This document shows, in pieces, positions 1 to 6,692 of a stretch of 11,237 nucleotides of DNA. This DNA comes from Methanolinea sp. UBA275 (lineage in GTDB: Archaea; Halobacteriota; Methanomicrobia; Methanomicrobiales; Methanospirillaceae): positions 1 through 11,237 of the forward strand of contig DAWU01000025.1 of assembly GCA_002506105.1 (NCBI GenBank). Direction: 5' to 3'. The first letter of the stretch is position 1; each line of letters starts with the position of its first letter. Both the position numbers and the translations under genes were made by a program. The notes under the pieces are model-generated. The model saw nothing but the letters and a program-made list of their open reading frames with translations. It made no database searches and was not told the DNA's origin.

Positions 1-2
1 AA

Positions 3-26
3 ATAGTTGAGTTCTTAACTATAAAT
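3..26 (+). promoter_or_regulatory. Promoter of the receiver-PAS gene: TATA box with overlapping palindrome
   Basis: A TATA box (CTATAAAT, 19-26) lies about 40 bases before the GTG start at 65, which predicts a transcription start near 48-50. It overlaps an imperfect inverted repeat at 3-22 with arms ATAGTT and AACTAT (8 of 10 pairs match across the whole arm). A repeat over the BRE/TATA region is where an archaeal repressor would block TBP/TFB, so it may be an operator. The box is directly visible; the operator role is inferred. Confidence 0.5.
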
Positions 27-64
27 CGAGAATAATTTATTCAAGTATTGATCTGGGGGATTTG

Positions 65-1438
65 GTGATCCGGCTACTGCATGTGGATGACGATCCGGCC
101 ATCCTTGATCTGGGGAAACATTTTCTGGAACATTCCGGTGACCTGGTCATCGATACTGCGACCTCGTGTGAAACCGCCCGAACCATGCTTGGCAACCACA
201 CGTATGACGCCATCGTATCCGATTACCATATGCCGGATTGCACAGGAATTGAGTTGCTCAGGTTTGTCCGCCACCATGATGGCAGGACACCATTTCTTTT
301 CTTTTCTGACCAGGGGAACGAGGAGGCCGTGATCGCGGCACTCACGAGCGGCGCTGATTTCTTTCTTCCCAAGGGGATCCTTATCAGGTCGCAGTTCATC
401 CAGCTCGAACATGCTATCCGGGAATCGGTGATGAGGAGGCGTGCCGAGCAGGAGTGCGAGAAGATCTCTTCTGTGCTCCGGATCAGGGAAGCAGCCGTCC
501 GGTCTTCTCTCTGTCCCCTTGCCCTCTGTGACACTGAGGGGAGGATCCAGTATGCAAACCCGGCGAGCCTCAAGGTCTGGGGATATCACGATGAGACTGA
601 GGTTGTCGGCAAGTATGCTTCCGAATTCGTGGTATCGCCGGAGATCCCTCCTTCTGCAATTCCCGACCTCCTCCGGCAGAAGACCTGGATGGGCCAGGCA
701 ACGGCACGAAGAAAGGATGGAACAACGTTCGATGCCCGGGTGTACGTGAACACCATGGCCGATGAATCCGGCGCCCCTCTCGGATTCGTTGCATCCTTCA
801 CCGATCTATCCCGGCAGGAACGTGCCCGGGGACAGTTGGAATCCTATATACGCGATATCAGGTTTGTCTCCGAAAAGGCGAATGAATTGGCCGATTTGGG
901 ACTGGATACCGATGTCTCCGGGTTCATTGCGGACGTCCTCTATGATCTCGTCCCTCAAAAATCTCTTGTGATCTTCAGTTCGGTCCATGCCGATTCGGTG
1001 GTGAGGGTGGAGGCCGCCCGCAGTACGGATGCAATCCTTACGGAGGTCGAGCAGGTGATAGGCCGGCCGATTACAGGCCTTACCCTCCAGTCGACCTCCC
1101 AGGGGCTCTCGTCAATGCTACCGAGGACATTTATTGAGATCGACGGAGGTATCGAGGCCATCACGTTCGGACAACTGTCGCCGGAACTATGCCGGAAACT
1201 CCGGGAATTCCCCCTATCAGGAAGGATTATCGGGAGCGGATTTTCATGGGGGGGAAGGTCAATGGTATCACGGTCATCATCCTTCCCCCAGGATTTTTTC
1301 CCGAGAATCTCGACGTGCTCGACCTTTTCATCCGGCACTGTTCGGCAGTCCTCCACCGGAGGCAGGCTGAGAGACTGCTCAGGGGTGTCCCTGATCTCCC
1401 GGACCCATAGGAGGCCTGTCGCGGTTCCACCTTCGTGA
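65..1438 (+). CDS. Response-regulator receiver / PAS / GAF-like signalling protein, frameshifted near the 3' end
   Basis: This is a cytoplasmic two-component signalling protein. Residues 1-120 form a CheY-like receiver: acidic cluster in LLHVDDDPAIL, phospho-acceptor Asp in SDYHMPD (about residue 53), and conserved Lys in FFLPKG (about 103). Residues 145-250 form a PAS domain (CDTEGRIQYANPASLKVWGY, then ARRKDGTTFDARV and FTDLS). From about 262 to the end is a GAF-like sensor region. There is no histidine kinase or DNA-binding domain, so it probably acts through partners. GTG 65 is preferred over TTG 62 because GGGGGA at 55-60 gives a short ribosome-binding-site spacing. From the seven-G run at 1248-1254 the written frame becomes unlike a protein (Ser/Arg rich) and ends at 1438. 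The next frame continues the GAF domain (GGKVNGITVIILPPG...AVLHRRQAERLLRG) and stops at 1410. One extra G restores a 448-residue protein. It may be a pseudogene or contain a sequencing error. Confidence 0.85.
   Translation: MIRLLHVDDDPAILDLGKHFLEHSGDLVIDTATSCETARTMLGNHTYDAIVSDYHMPDCTGIELLRFVRHHDGRTPFLFFSDQGNEEAVIAALTSGADFFLPKGILIRSQFIQLEHAIRESVMRRRAEQECEKISSVLRIREAAVRSSLCPLALCDTEGRIQYANPASLKVWGYHDETEVVGKYASEFVVSPEIPPSAIPDLLRQKTWMGQATARRKDGTTFDARVYVNTMADESGAPLGFVASFTDLSRQERARGQLESYIRDIRFVSEKANELADLGLDTDVSGFIADVLYDLVPQKSLVIFSSVHADSVVRVEAARSTDAILTEVEQVIGRPITGLTLQSTSQGLSSMLPRTFIEIDGGIEAITFGQLSPELCRKLREFPLSGRIIGSGFSWGGRSMVSRSSSFPQDFFPRISTCSTFSSGTVRQSSTGGRLRDCSGVSLISRTHRRPVAVPPS
1248..1254 (+). other. 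Seven-G homopolymer at the frameshift point
   Basis: Upstream of this run the first frame reads GSGFSW, the usual GAF-type strand. Downstream the correct continuation (GGKVNGITV) lies in the next frame. Adding one G gives TGG GGG GGG AAG and joins the two halves cleanly. It may be a sequencing slip, a fixed mutation or a slippage site. Confidence 0.7.
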
Positions 1439-1455
1439 AATACGGAATCGTGGAA
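1425..1455 (+). other. Stem-loop between the signalling gene and the methyltransferase
   Basis: Arms TTCCAC (1425-1430) and GTGGAA (1450-1455) are perfectly complementary, with further CGT/ACG pairing inside. The hairpin lies between the restored stop of the upstream gene (1410) and the ATG at 1470. It has no T-run behind it, so it is not a clear terminator. Its role is unknown. Confidence 0.3.
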
Positions 1456-1469
1456 GTAGGGATAAGACC

Positions 1470-2318
1470 ATGGAGTACAGAATCGCCGATGTTCCGGCGA
1501 CAGCATTGGTTACGCTCTATTGTCATGCGCTGGAATCCCAATCGGAGGATCCAGTCCTGGATGACCCGAAAGCCGTTGAAATTACGACCGAACTGAACAG
1601 AATCCTCTCCCAGTCGAAAAACCATCTTGACAGGATGCTCGTATCCGGCAAAATCGACCGGAACCTTGTCATCCACATCGCACTCCGGGCACGACACTAC
1701 GACGAGTATGCAGGGGAATTCCTTGCCCGGCACCCGGGCGGGGTGATCGTGAATATCGGGTGCGGGCTTGATTCTCGGTTCCTCCGGATCGATAATGGAT
1801 CTGTGATCTTCTACGATCTTGATCTCCCTGAGATGATTGATCTGAAGAAGCGGTTCTTTTGAGAGACAGGACGGTATCATTTCATTGCATCCTCTGTGCT
1901 GGCCTTTCACTGGATGGAAATGTTCTCCGGGCTTGAGGGGCCGTTTCTCTTCATGGCCGAAGGGGTATTCATGTACCTGGAAGCGGACAGCGTCCGGTCC
2001 CTTGTCCTGCAGCTCCGGAACACGTTTCCAGGCTCCGGGTTCATCTGCGAGGTGGTACACTCGTTCTGGCTGAAAAAACCCCAAAAAGCACTCCTTGACT
2101 GGAAAATGCAGACAAGGGGGCCGCTTGGCAGGGAGGCGGTGTTCCGGTCAGGCCTCTGGGATAGCCGGGAGATGGAAGCGTGGCATCCGGGGATCAGGCT
2201 CCTTGGTGAATGGAGCTATCTCTATTCAGATGAAGAGAAACTTGGATGGCTGCGGGCATTCCGGCATATCGGGTGGATCCGGAAGACCCAGTGGACGGTC
2301 CATTACCTGCTGGGGTGA
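1470..2318 (+). pseudogene. Leucine carboxyl methyltransferase-like (TcmP/LCM family) SAM-dependent methyltransferase, interrupted by in-frame TGA
   Basis: The two halves (1470-1859 and 1863-2318) are in the same frame and separated only by a TGA at 1860-1862. Read through, they give about 282 residues, the normal size for the LCM/TcmP O-methyltransferase family (PF04072). The SAM-binding glycine motif is VNIGCGLDSRFLR (residues 94-106), followed by the acidic strand FYDLDLPEMIDLK (115-127), both typical of the family. After the stop the sequence continues with ETGRYHFIASSVL and WMEMF, also as expected. Residue 131 is normally variable, so TGA probably arose from an Arg codon such as CGA. The true substrate is unknown; relatives methylate small acids or polyketide carboxylates. 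The ATG at 1470 has only a weak upstream purine run. It is most likely a recent pseudogene or a sequencing error. Confidence 0.8.
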
Positions 2319-2460
2319 CCGGGCGCGATAGTTCGCAGTACATAAAATCCGTGGAAACGTATCAGATGCCCGAAACATCCCTCTTTTCGAGGAATGATCC
2401 ATTGGTATTGTATCGATGAACTGGTTGGTGATGCCATATGCTTCAGAAGGATTAATAATC

Positions 2461-2478
2461 GGGAGGATAACCCCTCCC
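2461..2478 (+). other. GGGAGG/CCTCCC hairpin upstream of the transglutaminase lipoprotein
   Basis: A perfect 6-bp stem (GGGAGG at 2461-2466, CCTCCC at 2473-2478) with a 6-base loop lies just after the AT-rich GATTAATAATC (2450-2460), the best TATA-like site before the gene. It would sit at or just before the transcription start and could be an operator or a 5'-leader structure. No T-run follows. Confidence 0.3.
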
Positions 2479-2518
2479 TCAAAGAGTAAGCCTACCTTCC
2501 TCTCTTAAACGGTGTTGC

Positions 2519-4051
2519 ATGAAACGATTCCAGCCAGCCATTATCCTTGTCCTGATCGCAGCCGCAATGCTGGGAGCAGGCTGCATCTCGCAAGAAACGA
2601 AAACCGACACACTATCCGGGGCTGATGCCTTCTTCCTTAGGGGTGAGGTGGAGTTCCAGAAGCAGAACCTCCATGCCGCTGCCGAACTCTTCACCCAAGC
2701 TCAAGAGGCGTACATGGCCTCCGGGAACATCTCTGCCTCCCTGCATGCCCGGGACCGTGCCACCGTCGCACGGTGCCTGGTGCTCCAGTATCCCTTTAAC
2801 CGTTCGCAGATCGAGGCGATTATCAATGAACAGTTCCCCACCATATCCGCTGACCGGAAGGCCACCTGGCTCACTCCCGTCAACAGCATGAGTATCCAGA
2901 GCGATGGAGAAACCTGGTACATGGATCGGACGGTAAGCAATATCCTGTATCACAATATGGACCTCATGCGGGAGAGTACAAGGATGAAAGGTGATACCCC
3001 CTTCTATGACCAGATGGCGCCCTATGCCTTTGCACCTGCAATGCCGGAAAAGGGCATTAACCGAGATCCGGTAACCTGGGAAGGCACCGAGACCCTCACT
3101 ATCCCCCGAGAAAAGCTTCCGAAGACCGGGACCTTCCGCGTCTGGTTACCCCTGCCCGTTGAAACCGATTCGCAGAAGAATGTCACCATCCTCTCCCTCG
3201 AGCCGGCCCGGTATCTCACGTCGACGACCGGCACCAATGCTGACATAGGGATTGCCTATTTCGAGGTACCGCTTGATCAGGTATCCGGCAGCCATCTTAA
3301 CATCACTGCGAAGTTCCGCTTTACCCAGTACGAGCAGCGGTATGTGATCGATCCGGAGAAGGTCGGGACGTATACTACGAGCGATCCTGAATACATCAGG
3401 TATACTGCAGCGAGCAGAAATATCGCGCTCACCCCGGGGCTGAAAATGGAAGCGGAAAAGATTGTCGGGAACGAGACCAACCCCTACCGGAAGGCTCAGA
3501 AGATCTACTGGCATGTCATCGGAATGCCGTACAGCTCCCTATCGTACGCGAGGTTGCTTGCACACGACAGCAGCACCCAGCCAATATCCGAATATGTCCG
3601 CACCACTGGCTGGGGTGACTGCGGAGCGCAGAGCGCGTACTTCGCAGCCCTCTGCCGGGCTTCCGGCATCCCAGCCCGTGCCATCGGCGGCTGGCAGATG
3701 ATCCCCGGCTACGGGGGCGGGCATTTCTGGTCCGAGTATTACCTTCCCATGTATGGGTGGATACCGAACGATGTCACGATTGCTGAGGGGGCGGATTGGT
3801 CCTTCAACGCAACCGATGCCGACCGGCAGCGCTATAAGGCATACTATGGGGAAAACCTCGACCCGTACCGGTACATCATCCAGAAGGATGTCGATATCCC
3901 GCTGGTACCAGAGAACACTGATGTGACGACACAGGACTTTACCTTCCAGAGTGCGAGGGCGATCTGCGATACCTGCACTACAGATCCAATCTTATGGCTA
4001 CCCGAGTACGAACACGTCGCGATTGTCATGGTCGGAGGGCCTGGAGATTAA
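2519..4051 (+). CDS. Lipoprotein with a transglutaminase-like (cysteine protease fold) domain
   Basis: This is a 510-residue exported protein. A signal peptide (residues 1-21) ends in the lipobox LGAGC with Cys22, so it should be anchored outside the membrane. Residues 34-75 (FFLRGEVEFQKQNLHAAAEL...) resemble one TPR-type helix pair. A beta-sandwich module follows (RVWLPLPVETDSQKNV, about 210-290), usual in front of archaeal transglutaminase cores. The core has the full triad: Cys368 in WGDCGAQSAYFAALCRASGIPA, His402 in GGGHFWSEYYL and Asp418 in WIPNDV. An active papain-fold transglutaminase or peptidase is therefore likely; the substrate is unknown. GGTG at 2511-2514 is a good ribosome binding site for the ATG at 2519. 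A T-run follows the stop, now part of a mobile-element target duplication. Confidence 0.9.
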   Translation: MKRFQPAIILVLIAAAMLGAGCISQETKTDTLSGADAFFLRGEVEFQKQNLHAAAELFTQAQEAYMASGNISASLHARDRATVARCLVLQYPFNRSQIEAIINEQFPTISADRKATWLTPVNSMSIQSDGETWYMDRTVSNILYHNMDLMRESTRMKGDTPFYDQMAPYAFAPAMPEKGINRDPVTWEGTETLTIPREKLPKTGTFRVWLPLPVETDSQKNVTILSLEPARYLTSTTGTNADIGIAYFEVPLDQVSGSHLNITAKFRFTQYEQRYVIDPEKVGTYTTSDPEYIRYTAASRNIALTPGLKMEAEKIVGNETNPYRKAQKIYWHVIGMPYSSLSYARLLAHDSSTQPISEYVRTTGWGDCGAQSAYFAALCRASGIPARAIGGWQMIPGYGGGHFWSEYYLPMYGWIPNDVTIAEGADWSFNATDADRQRYKAYYGENLDPYRYIIQKDVDIPLVPENTDVTTQDFTFQSARAICDTCTTDPILWLPEYEHVAIVMVGGPGD

Positions 4052-4057
4052 TTTTTT
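4051..4057 (+). repeat. Left target-site duplication ATTTTTT
   Basis: ATTTTTT immediately precedes the left terminal repeat and recurs immediately after the right one (4357-4363). It overlaps the last base of the TAA stop of the lipoprotein gene, so the element appears to have landed in that gene's terminator T-run. A/T-rich direct repeats can occur by chance, which lowers confidence. Confidence 0.55.
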
Positions 4058-4089
4058 GGGTATAGTGTCATTGTTACCACCAATCTCAC

Positions 4090-4097
4090 TTATAAAT
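4090..4097 (+). promoter_or_regulatory. TATA box inside the MITE
   Basis: TTATAAAT is a good archaeal TATA box and predicts transcription starting near 4118-4123, reading rightwards through the GC-rich hairpin toward the T8 run at 4358-4365. It may be the leftover transposase promoter of the parent element or drive a short RNA. Confidence 0.4.
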
Positions 4098-4187
4098 CAC
4101 GACGAAGAATTAAGAAAAATCCAATGACTAAAATTTGGGGGAAAAAAGTACGAGTTGTCGGTCTTACTTCTCATATGCGATTGACCC

Positions 4188-4216
4188 CGCCGCCCCCGAA
4201 GGGCGCCCCGGCGGCG
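4188..4216 (+). other. GC-rich stem-loop inside the MITE
   Basis: CGCCGCC (4188-4194) pairs perfectly with GGCGGCG (4210-4216). Inside, CCC (4195-4197) pairs with GGG (4201-4203) across a GAA loop, leaving six bases (4204-4209) bulged. This nearly pure G+C block stands in strongly AT-rich sequence, which suggests that structure is conserved. It is downstream of a TATA box, so a structured RNA is possible but unproven. Confidence 0.5.
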
Positions 4217-4332
4217 AATCAAAAACTATTCACATTGACCTTGAAAACGAAATTATCATCTGATATTCATAAAACAACATGGAAACTCGCTTCAATATAT
4301 CGCGATTATATTCTCTGTTTGACAAAAAGGTC

Positions 4333-4356
4333 GGTGGCTAGATTGTCACTATACCC
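4333..4356 (-). repeat. Right terminal inverted repeat of the MITE
   Basis: Read on the minus strand from 4356 it starts GGGTATAGTGACAATC, matching the left end at 4058-4081 (19 of 24 bases, first 10 identical). The right ATTTTTT duplication follows at 4357-4363. Confidence 0.7.
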
Positions 4357-4357
4357 A

Positions 4358-4365
4358 TTTTTTTT
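4358..4365 (+). terminator. T8 run at the right edge of the MITE
   Basis: Eight consecutive T residues immediately follow the right terminal repeat. This is probably the rest of the original terminator tract behind the transglutaminase gene, split by the insertion. In archaea a T-run alone can end transcription. Confidence 0.4.
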
Positions 4366-4701
4366 AAGAATAAGGTTGATTGTAAGGGTTTTCAGAAACC
4401 GGAATACTCCGGTGACTGGGATGATCCCTGTCTTTTTGCGTGCTGACATGCCGGCAGCACTGTCCTGGAAGATGGCGATAACCTACTCATTCTCACGAAC
4501 CAGACACTCTCTGACCAGGTTCACTAGATATTCGTCTTAGAACCCTCTCCGGAAAATCCCGGTTGACCTGAACGGGAGAAATGGTGTCCGTTTTCGTCCC
4601 TGTTCTCCTCTCTTCAGTCAACTCAACATGCATTCTGAAGGCAATCGGGGGACCCATCCGATAGATTCTCTGCGGAATGGGAATTATCGGGAAGACCGCC
4701 C
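4366..4701. other. Gene-poor stretch with decayed sequence
   Basis: This 336-base stretch separates the MITE from the convergent fusion gene. It holds a perfect small hairpin (ACCGGA at 4398-4403, TCCGGT at 4408-4413) and a possible TrkA-C remnant (4447-4527). Every frame carries stops or implausible composition, so I see no intact gene. Confidence 0.5.
4447..4527 (+). pseudogene. Possible remnant of a TrkA-C (RCK_C) domain C-terminus
   Basis: Between an in-frame TGA (4444-4446) and a TAG (4525-4527) the sequence reads AGSTVLEDGDNLLILTNQT followed by LSDQVH. The pattern G-x-T-x-L-x-x-GD-x-L-x-I is how TrkA-C domains of potassium channels and antiporters typically end. The sequence before it is broken by stops and probably frameshifted. 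It is only about 26 residues, so the assignment is tentative. Confidence 0.3.
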
Positions 4702-6234
4702 TCACACGACCCGGACTGCCGCCCCGCTGTTCCGGCTGGACGTGATGAGTGTTGCGCCCCCGGAGGACTCATCCATGAACTTTTGGGCTGCCTGCTCGAT
4801 CCCCGTCATCCCGGTATCGCCAATTGCGTACACGGTGGGGCCGAAAGACGAGAGGCCGGCTCCGGCAGCCCCAGACTCCCGGAGCACGTCAAGGAGTCCT
4901 GTCACCTGCGGGGGCTGGAGACCCAGTTCCACCTTCTTGAACCCGAGCCGCTGGACCGCGTTGATAGACGAGCCGAAGAGATCGAGATCACGGGATGCGA
5001 TCCCCGGCAGCATCCGCATGAGCACCTCATGGCAGAGTTCCCGCACCTCTTCGAGCGGGACCGGGCAGTGAGCACGGAAGATATCCGTCTCGATCTTCCC
5101 GCTCGCCCCGGCAGGAACTTCCGGGATTGCGAGGAGGATTCGCCAGTCCGACGGAAAATCATGGCGGGCGATTACGGGCGGGGGGCTGATCCCCTGCGAG
5201 GCAGCGGACGGGCGGAAATCCGACTTTTCCCCGCCGGGACCAAACCGGTGCCCACCGTCAACGAGGAATCCCCCATACTCGAAGGCAGCCGTGCCGATTC
5301 CCGACGTCCCGCCACGGCCGACGAGCCGGGCAAGTTCCTTCACCGGCAGGGTGCGACCGTGGAGTTCGCTCAGTGCCCGGGCGACGGCGAGGCCGAGCTG
5401 CGAGCCGCTCCCGAGCCCTGCATGGGACGGGTACGATTTGCGGATAGTGATCGCTACGCTTCCCCCCGACCCGAGTTTCTGCAGCACATCCTGTGCAATG
5501 TTACGGATCCGATCACGGAGGGCAGGATCGCCGCCGTTGACGGACAGGGTGGGAGAGAACTCGGCTTCCAGAAGGATGCCGGGTTCATCAAGTGTGATGC
5601 CAATGCCGCCATCGACCCGGCCGGAACCGCCGTGCATGTCGATCAGGGTTACATGGACCCGCGATGGCGTCCGGACGATGACCCGGCGTGTATCGAGGAA
5701 GCGGTTGTAGGGAAACTGCTCCTCGATAAAGATGAGCGGCTTTTCGGCGTGGATGATCCGGTATTGCCGCGAGAGGATAGGCTCGTTTCTGCAAATCCCA
5801 AAGATCCTGCCCATCTCATCGGTAGCAGGTTTCACACGTGCAGAGAAGATCTCCCTCCGGGCTTCGATGTGATGCTGCGAGATGATCCTCCCGATGGGGA
5901 TATCGGCCTTCATGAGGTCGTCCTTAAAGGCCGGCGAGAGCCGGTTGATCGGGGTATGGGATATGGCATAGATCAGCACTTCGCCGCTCTCTTCGATTCC
6001 TATCTCCACGATCCGGAAGTTGACCAAATCTCCTTCCGCAATATCCAGTGTCTCCGCAGTCTCCCTTCCGGCAGGGATGACCTTCTGGACAAGGGTCCTG
6101 ATCACCACGTTCTTCCCGGTGATCGATTCGAGGATCTGGGTGACGGATCCGTCGGTGCCAAGCAGAAATTTCTGGACCGGCGAGATCCTTCCAACCTGCA
6201 CCTCAAGATCCCGGATTGCCTTTGCAATATCCAT
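4702..6234 (-). CDS. mptG: Chorismate-lyase-like domain fused to beta-ribofuranosylaminobenzene 5'-phosphate (RFAP) synthase
   Basis: This is a 510-residue cytoplasmic enzyme of methanopterin biosynthesis. Residues 1-180 resemble the archaeal chorismate pyruvate-lyase family (DUF98/UbiC-like; QKFLLGTDGSVTQILE near 21-36), which makes 4-hydroxybenzoate. Residues 185-510 are a GHMP-kinase-fold RFAP synthase, with RVHVTLIDMHGGSGRVDGG at the domain start, the glycine-rich loop SYPSHAGLGSGSQLG (267-281) and GRGGTSGIGTAAFEYGGFLVDGGH. RFAP synthase joins 4-hydroxybenzoate to phosphoribosyl pyrophosphate, releasing CO2 and pyrophosphate. The fusion thus appears to join two successive steps. An open frame extends upstream to 6396, but the ATG at 6234 is chosen. 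AAGGGTG (6240-6246) lies 5 bases before it, the TATA box at 6376-6384 would otherwise be inside the gene, and the extra 54 residues look non-coding. The C-terminus (RNSGAAV) is family-like. Confidence 0.88.
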   Translation of the reverse strand: MDIAKAIRDLEVQVGRISPVQKFLLGTDGSVTQILESITGKNVVIRTLVQKVIPAGRETAETLDIAEGDLVNFRIVEIGIEESGEVLIYAISHTPINRLSPAFKDDLMKADIPIGRIISQHHIEARREIFSARVKPATDEMGRIFGICRNEPILSRQYRIIHAEKPLIFIEEQFPYNRFLDTRRVIVRTPSRVHVTLIDMHGGSGRVDGGIGITLDEPGILLEAEFSPTLSVNGGDPALRDRIRNIAQDVLQKLGSGGSVAITIRKSYPSHAGLGSGSQLGLAVARALSELHGRTLPVKELARLVGRGGTSGIGTAAFEYGGFLVDGGHRFGPGGEKSDFRPSAASQGISPPPVIARHDFPSDWRILLAIPEVPAGASGKIETDIFRAHCPVPLEEVRELCHEVLMRMLPGIASRDLDLFGSSINAVQRLGFKKVELGLQPPQVTGLLDVLRESGAAGAGLSSFGPTVYAIGDTGMTGIEQAAQKFMDESSGGATLITSSRNSGAAVRVV

Positions 6235-6692
6235 CAAGACACCCTTCTCACAGGGATGATATGAATGCTGCGATACGAATGCCGATGTGGGAGCCTCATG
6301 AATCATGGTTGGATGAGTGCCGGCAACTATTTTCAATGAGGTCCTTGTCCCAGGTGTTTTGAAAGATATCTGGGTGATTTTATCCCGTTCATTCAAGTGA
6401 GAAGAACGTTGTCTCTTTCTTCTTAGGGGAGTCGGAACGCCCTGCTTGGGATTTGGGAAGGAAAGGGGACCGGGGGTTATCTTGGTGTTCCGCGAAGGGG
6501 AGAAGAGTGGAGTTCTCCAGGTGCAATTCTCACCTGTGACCGCACAGGGATATCACGAACCCTGAAAAATCCCTTATAATCTGTATCCATTCTCGAAAGA
6601 TCGGGCATCTTCACCAGATGGTTCAAAAATCTTACCAGAGTCTTCCGAAGGTAATTCCCTATGTTGCTTGTGAACATCCCGAGCAGGAAGCC
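6235..6692. other. Intergenic stretch holding the fusion gene's leader and promoter
   Basis: From 6235 to about 6350 is the probable untranslated leader of the minus-strand fusion gene, with its TATA box at 6376-6384. Further left-to-right I see only a small perfect hairpin (CCTGTG 6533-6538, loop ACCG, CACAGG 6543-6548) and a 12-base palindrome CCTCATATGAGG at 6691-6702 over the end of the next gene. A 66-codon open frame on the minus strand (6477-6677) shows no recognisable domain and is not called. Confidence 0.45.
6376..6384 (-). promoter_or_regulatory. TATA box of the fusion gene
   Basis: On the minus strand this reads GATAAAATC. Transcription would start near 6350, leaving a leader of about 115 bases before the ATG at 6234. 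Its position argues against the longer reading frame starting at 6396. Confidence 0.4.

Larger units (their letters stand above)
4058..4356 (+). mobile_element. MITE-like non-autonomous element, 299 bp
   Basis: The left end begins GGGTATAGTGTCA (4058-4070) and the right end, read on the other strand, begins GGGTATAGTGACA (4356 back to 4344). The first 10 bases are identical, and 19 of the first 24 match with gaps of mismatch. ATTTTTT flanks both ends. The interior is AT-rich compared with the neighbouring genes and holds no credible transposase, only a 138-codon open frame from 4124 that runs out of the element. It contains a TATA box (4090-4097) and a GC-rich hairpin (4188-4216). Together these fit a miniature inverted-repeat element mobilised by a transposase elsewhere. 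The parent family cannot be named from this window. Confidence 0.7.

Noticed and set aside
1860..1862. TGA as selenocysteine
   Set aside because: The position is not catalytic and usually variable in the family, no SECIS-like hairpin is seen, and Methanomicrobiales are not known for selenocysteine use.
1227..2084. 285-codon minus-strand open frame
   Set aside because: It is the shadow of the GAF region and the methyltransferase, both of which show clear motifs on the plus strand.
4184..4216. GC-rich palindromic block as a CRISPR repeat
   Set aside because: It occurs once only, with no regularly spaced copies in the window and no cas genes.
4124..4540. 138-codon plus-strand open frame across the MITE
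   Set aside because: It crosses the right end of the element into unrelated sequence, has no ribosome binding site and an implausible composition. A short part (HKTTWKLASIYRDYILCL) looks protein-like and might be a transposase remnant, but this is too weak to call.
4783..6264. 493-codon open frame on the plus strand opposite the fusion gene
   Set aside because: It is the antisense shadow of the well-supported minus-strand enzyme; its Arg/Asp/Pro-rich translation matches no family pattern.
6533..6548. CCTGTG-ACCG-CACAGG hairpin as a tRNA arm or terminator
   Set aside because: No acceptor stem, anticodon arm or T-run surrounds it, so neither can be supported.
6477..6677. 66-codon minus-strand open frame after the TIGR04255-like gene
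   Set aside because: No domain, no ribosome binding site and no conservation signal; left as intergenic.
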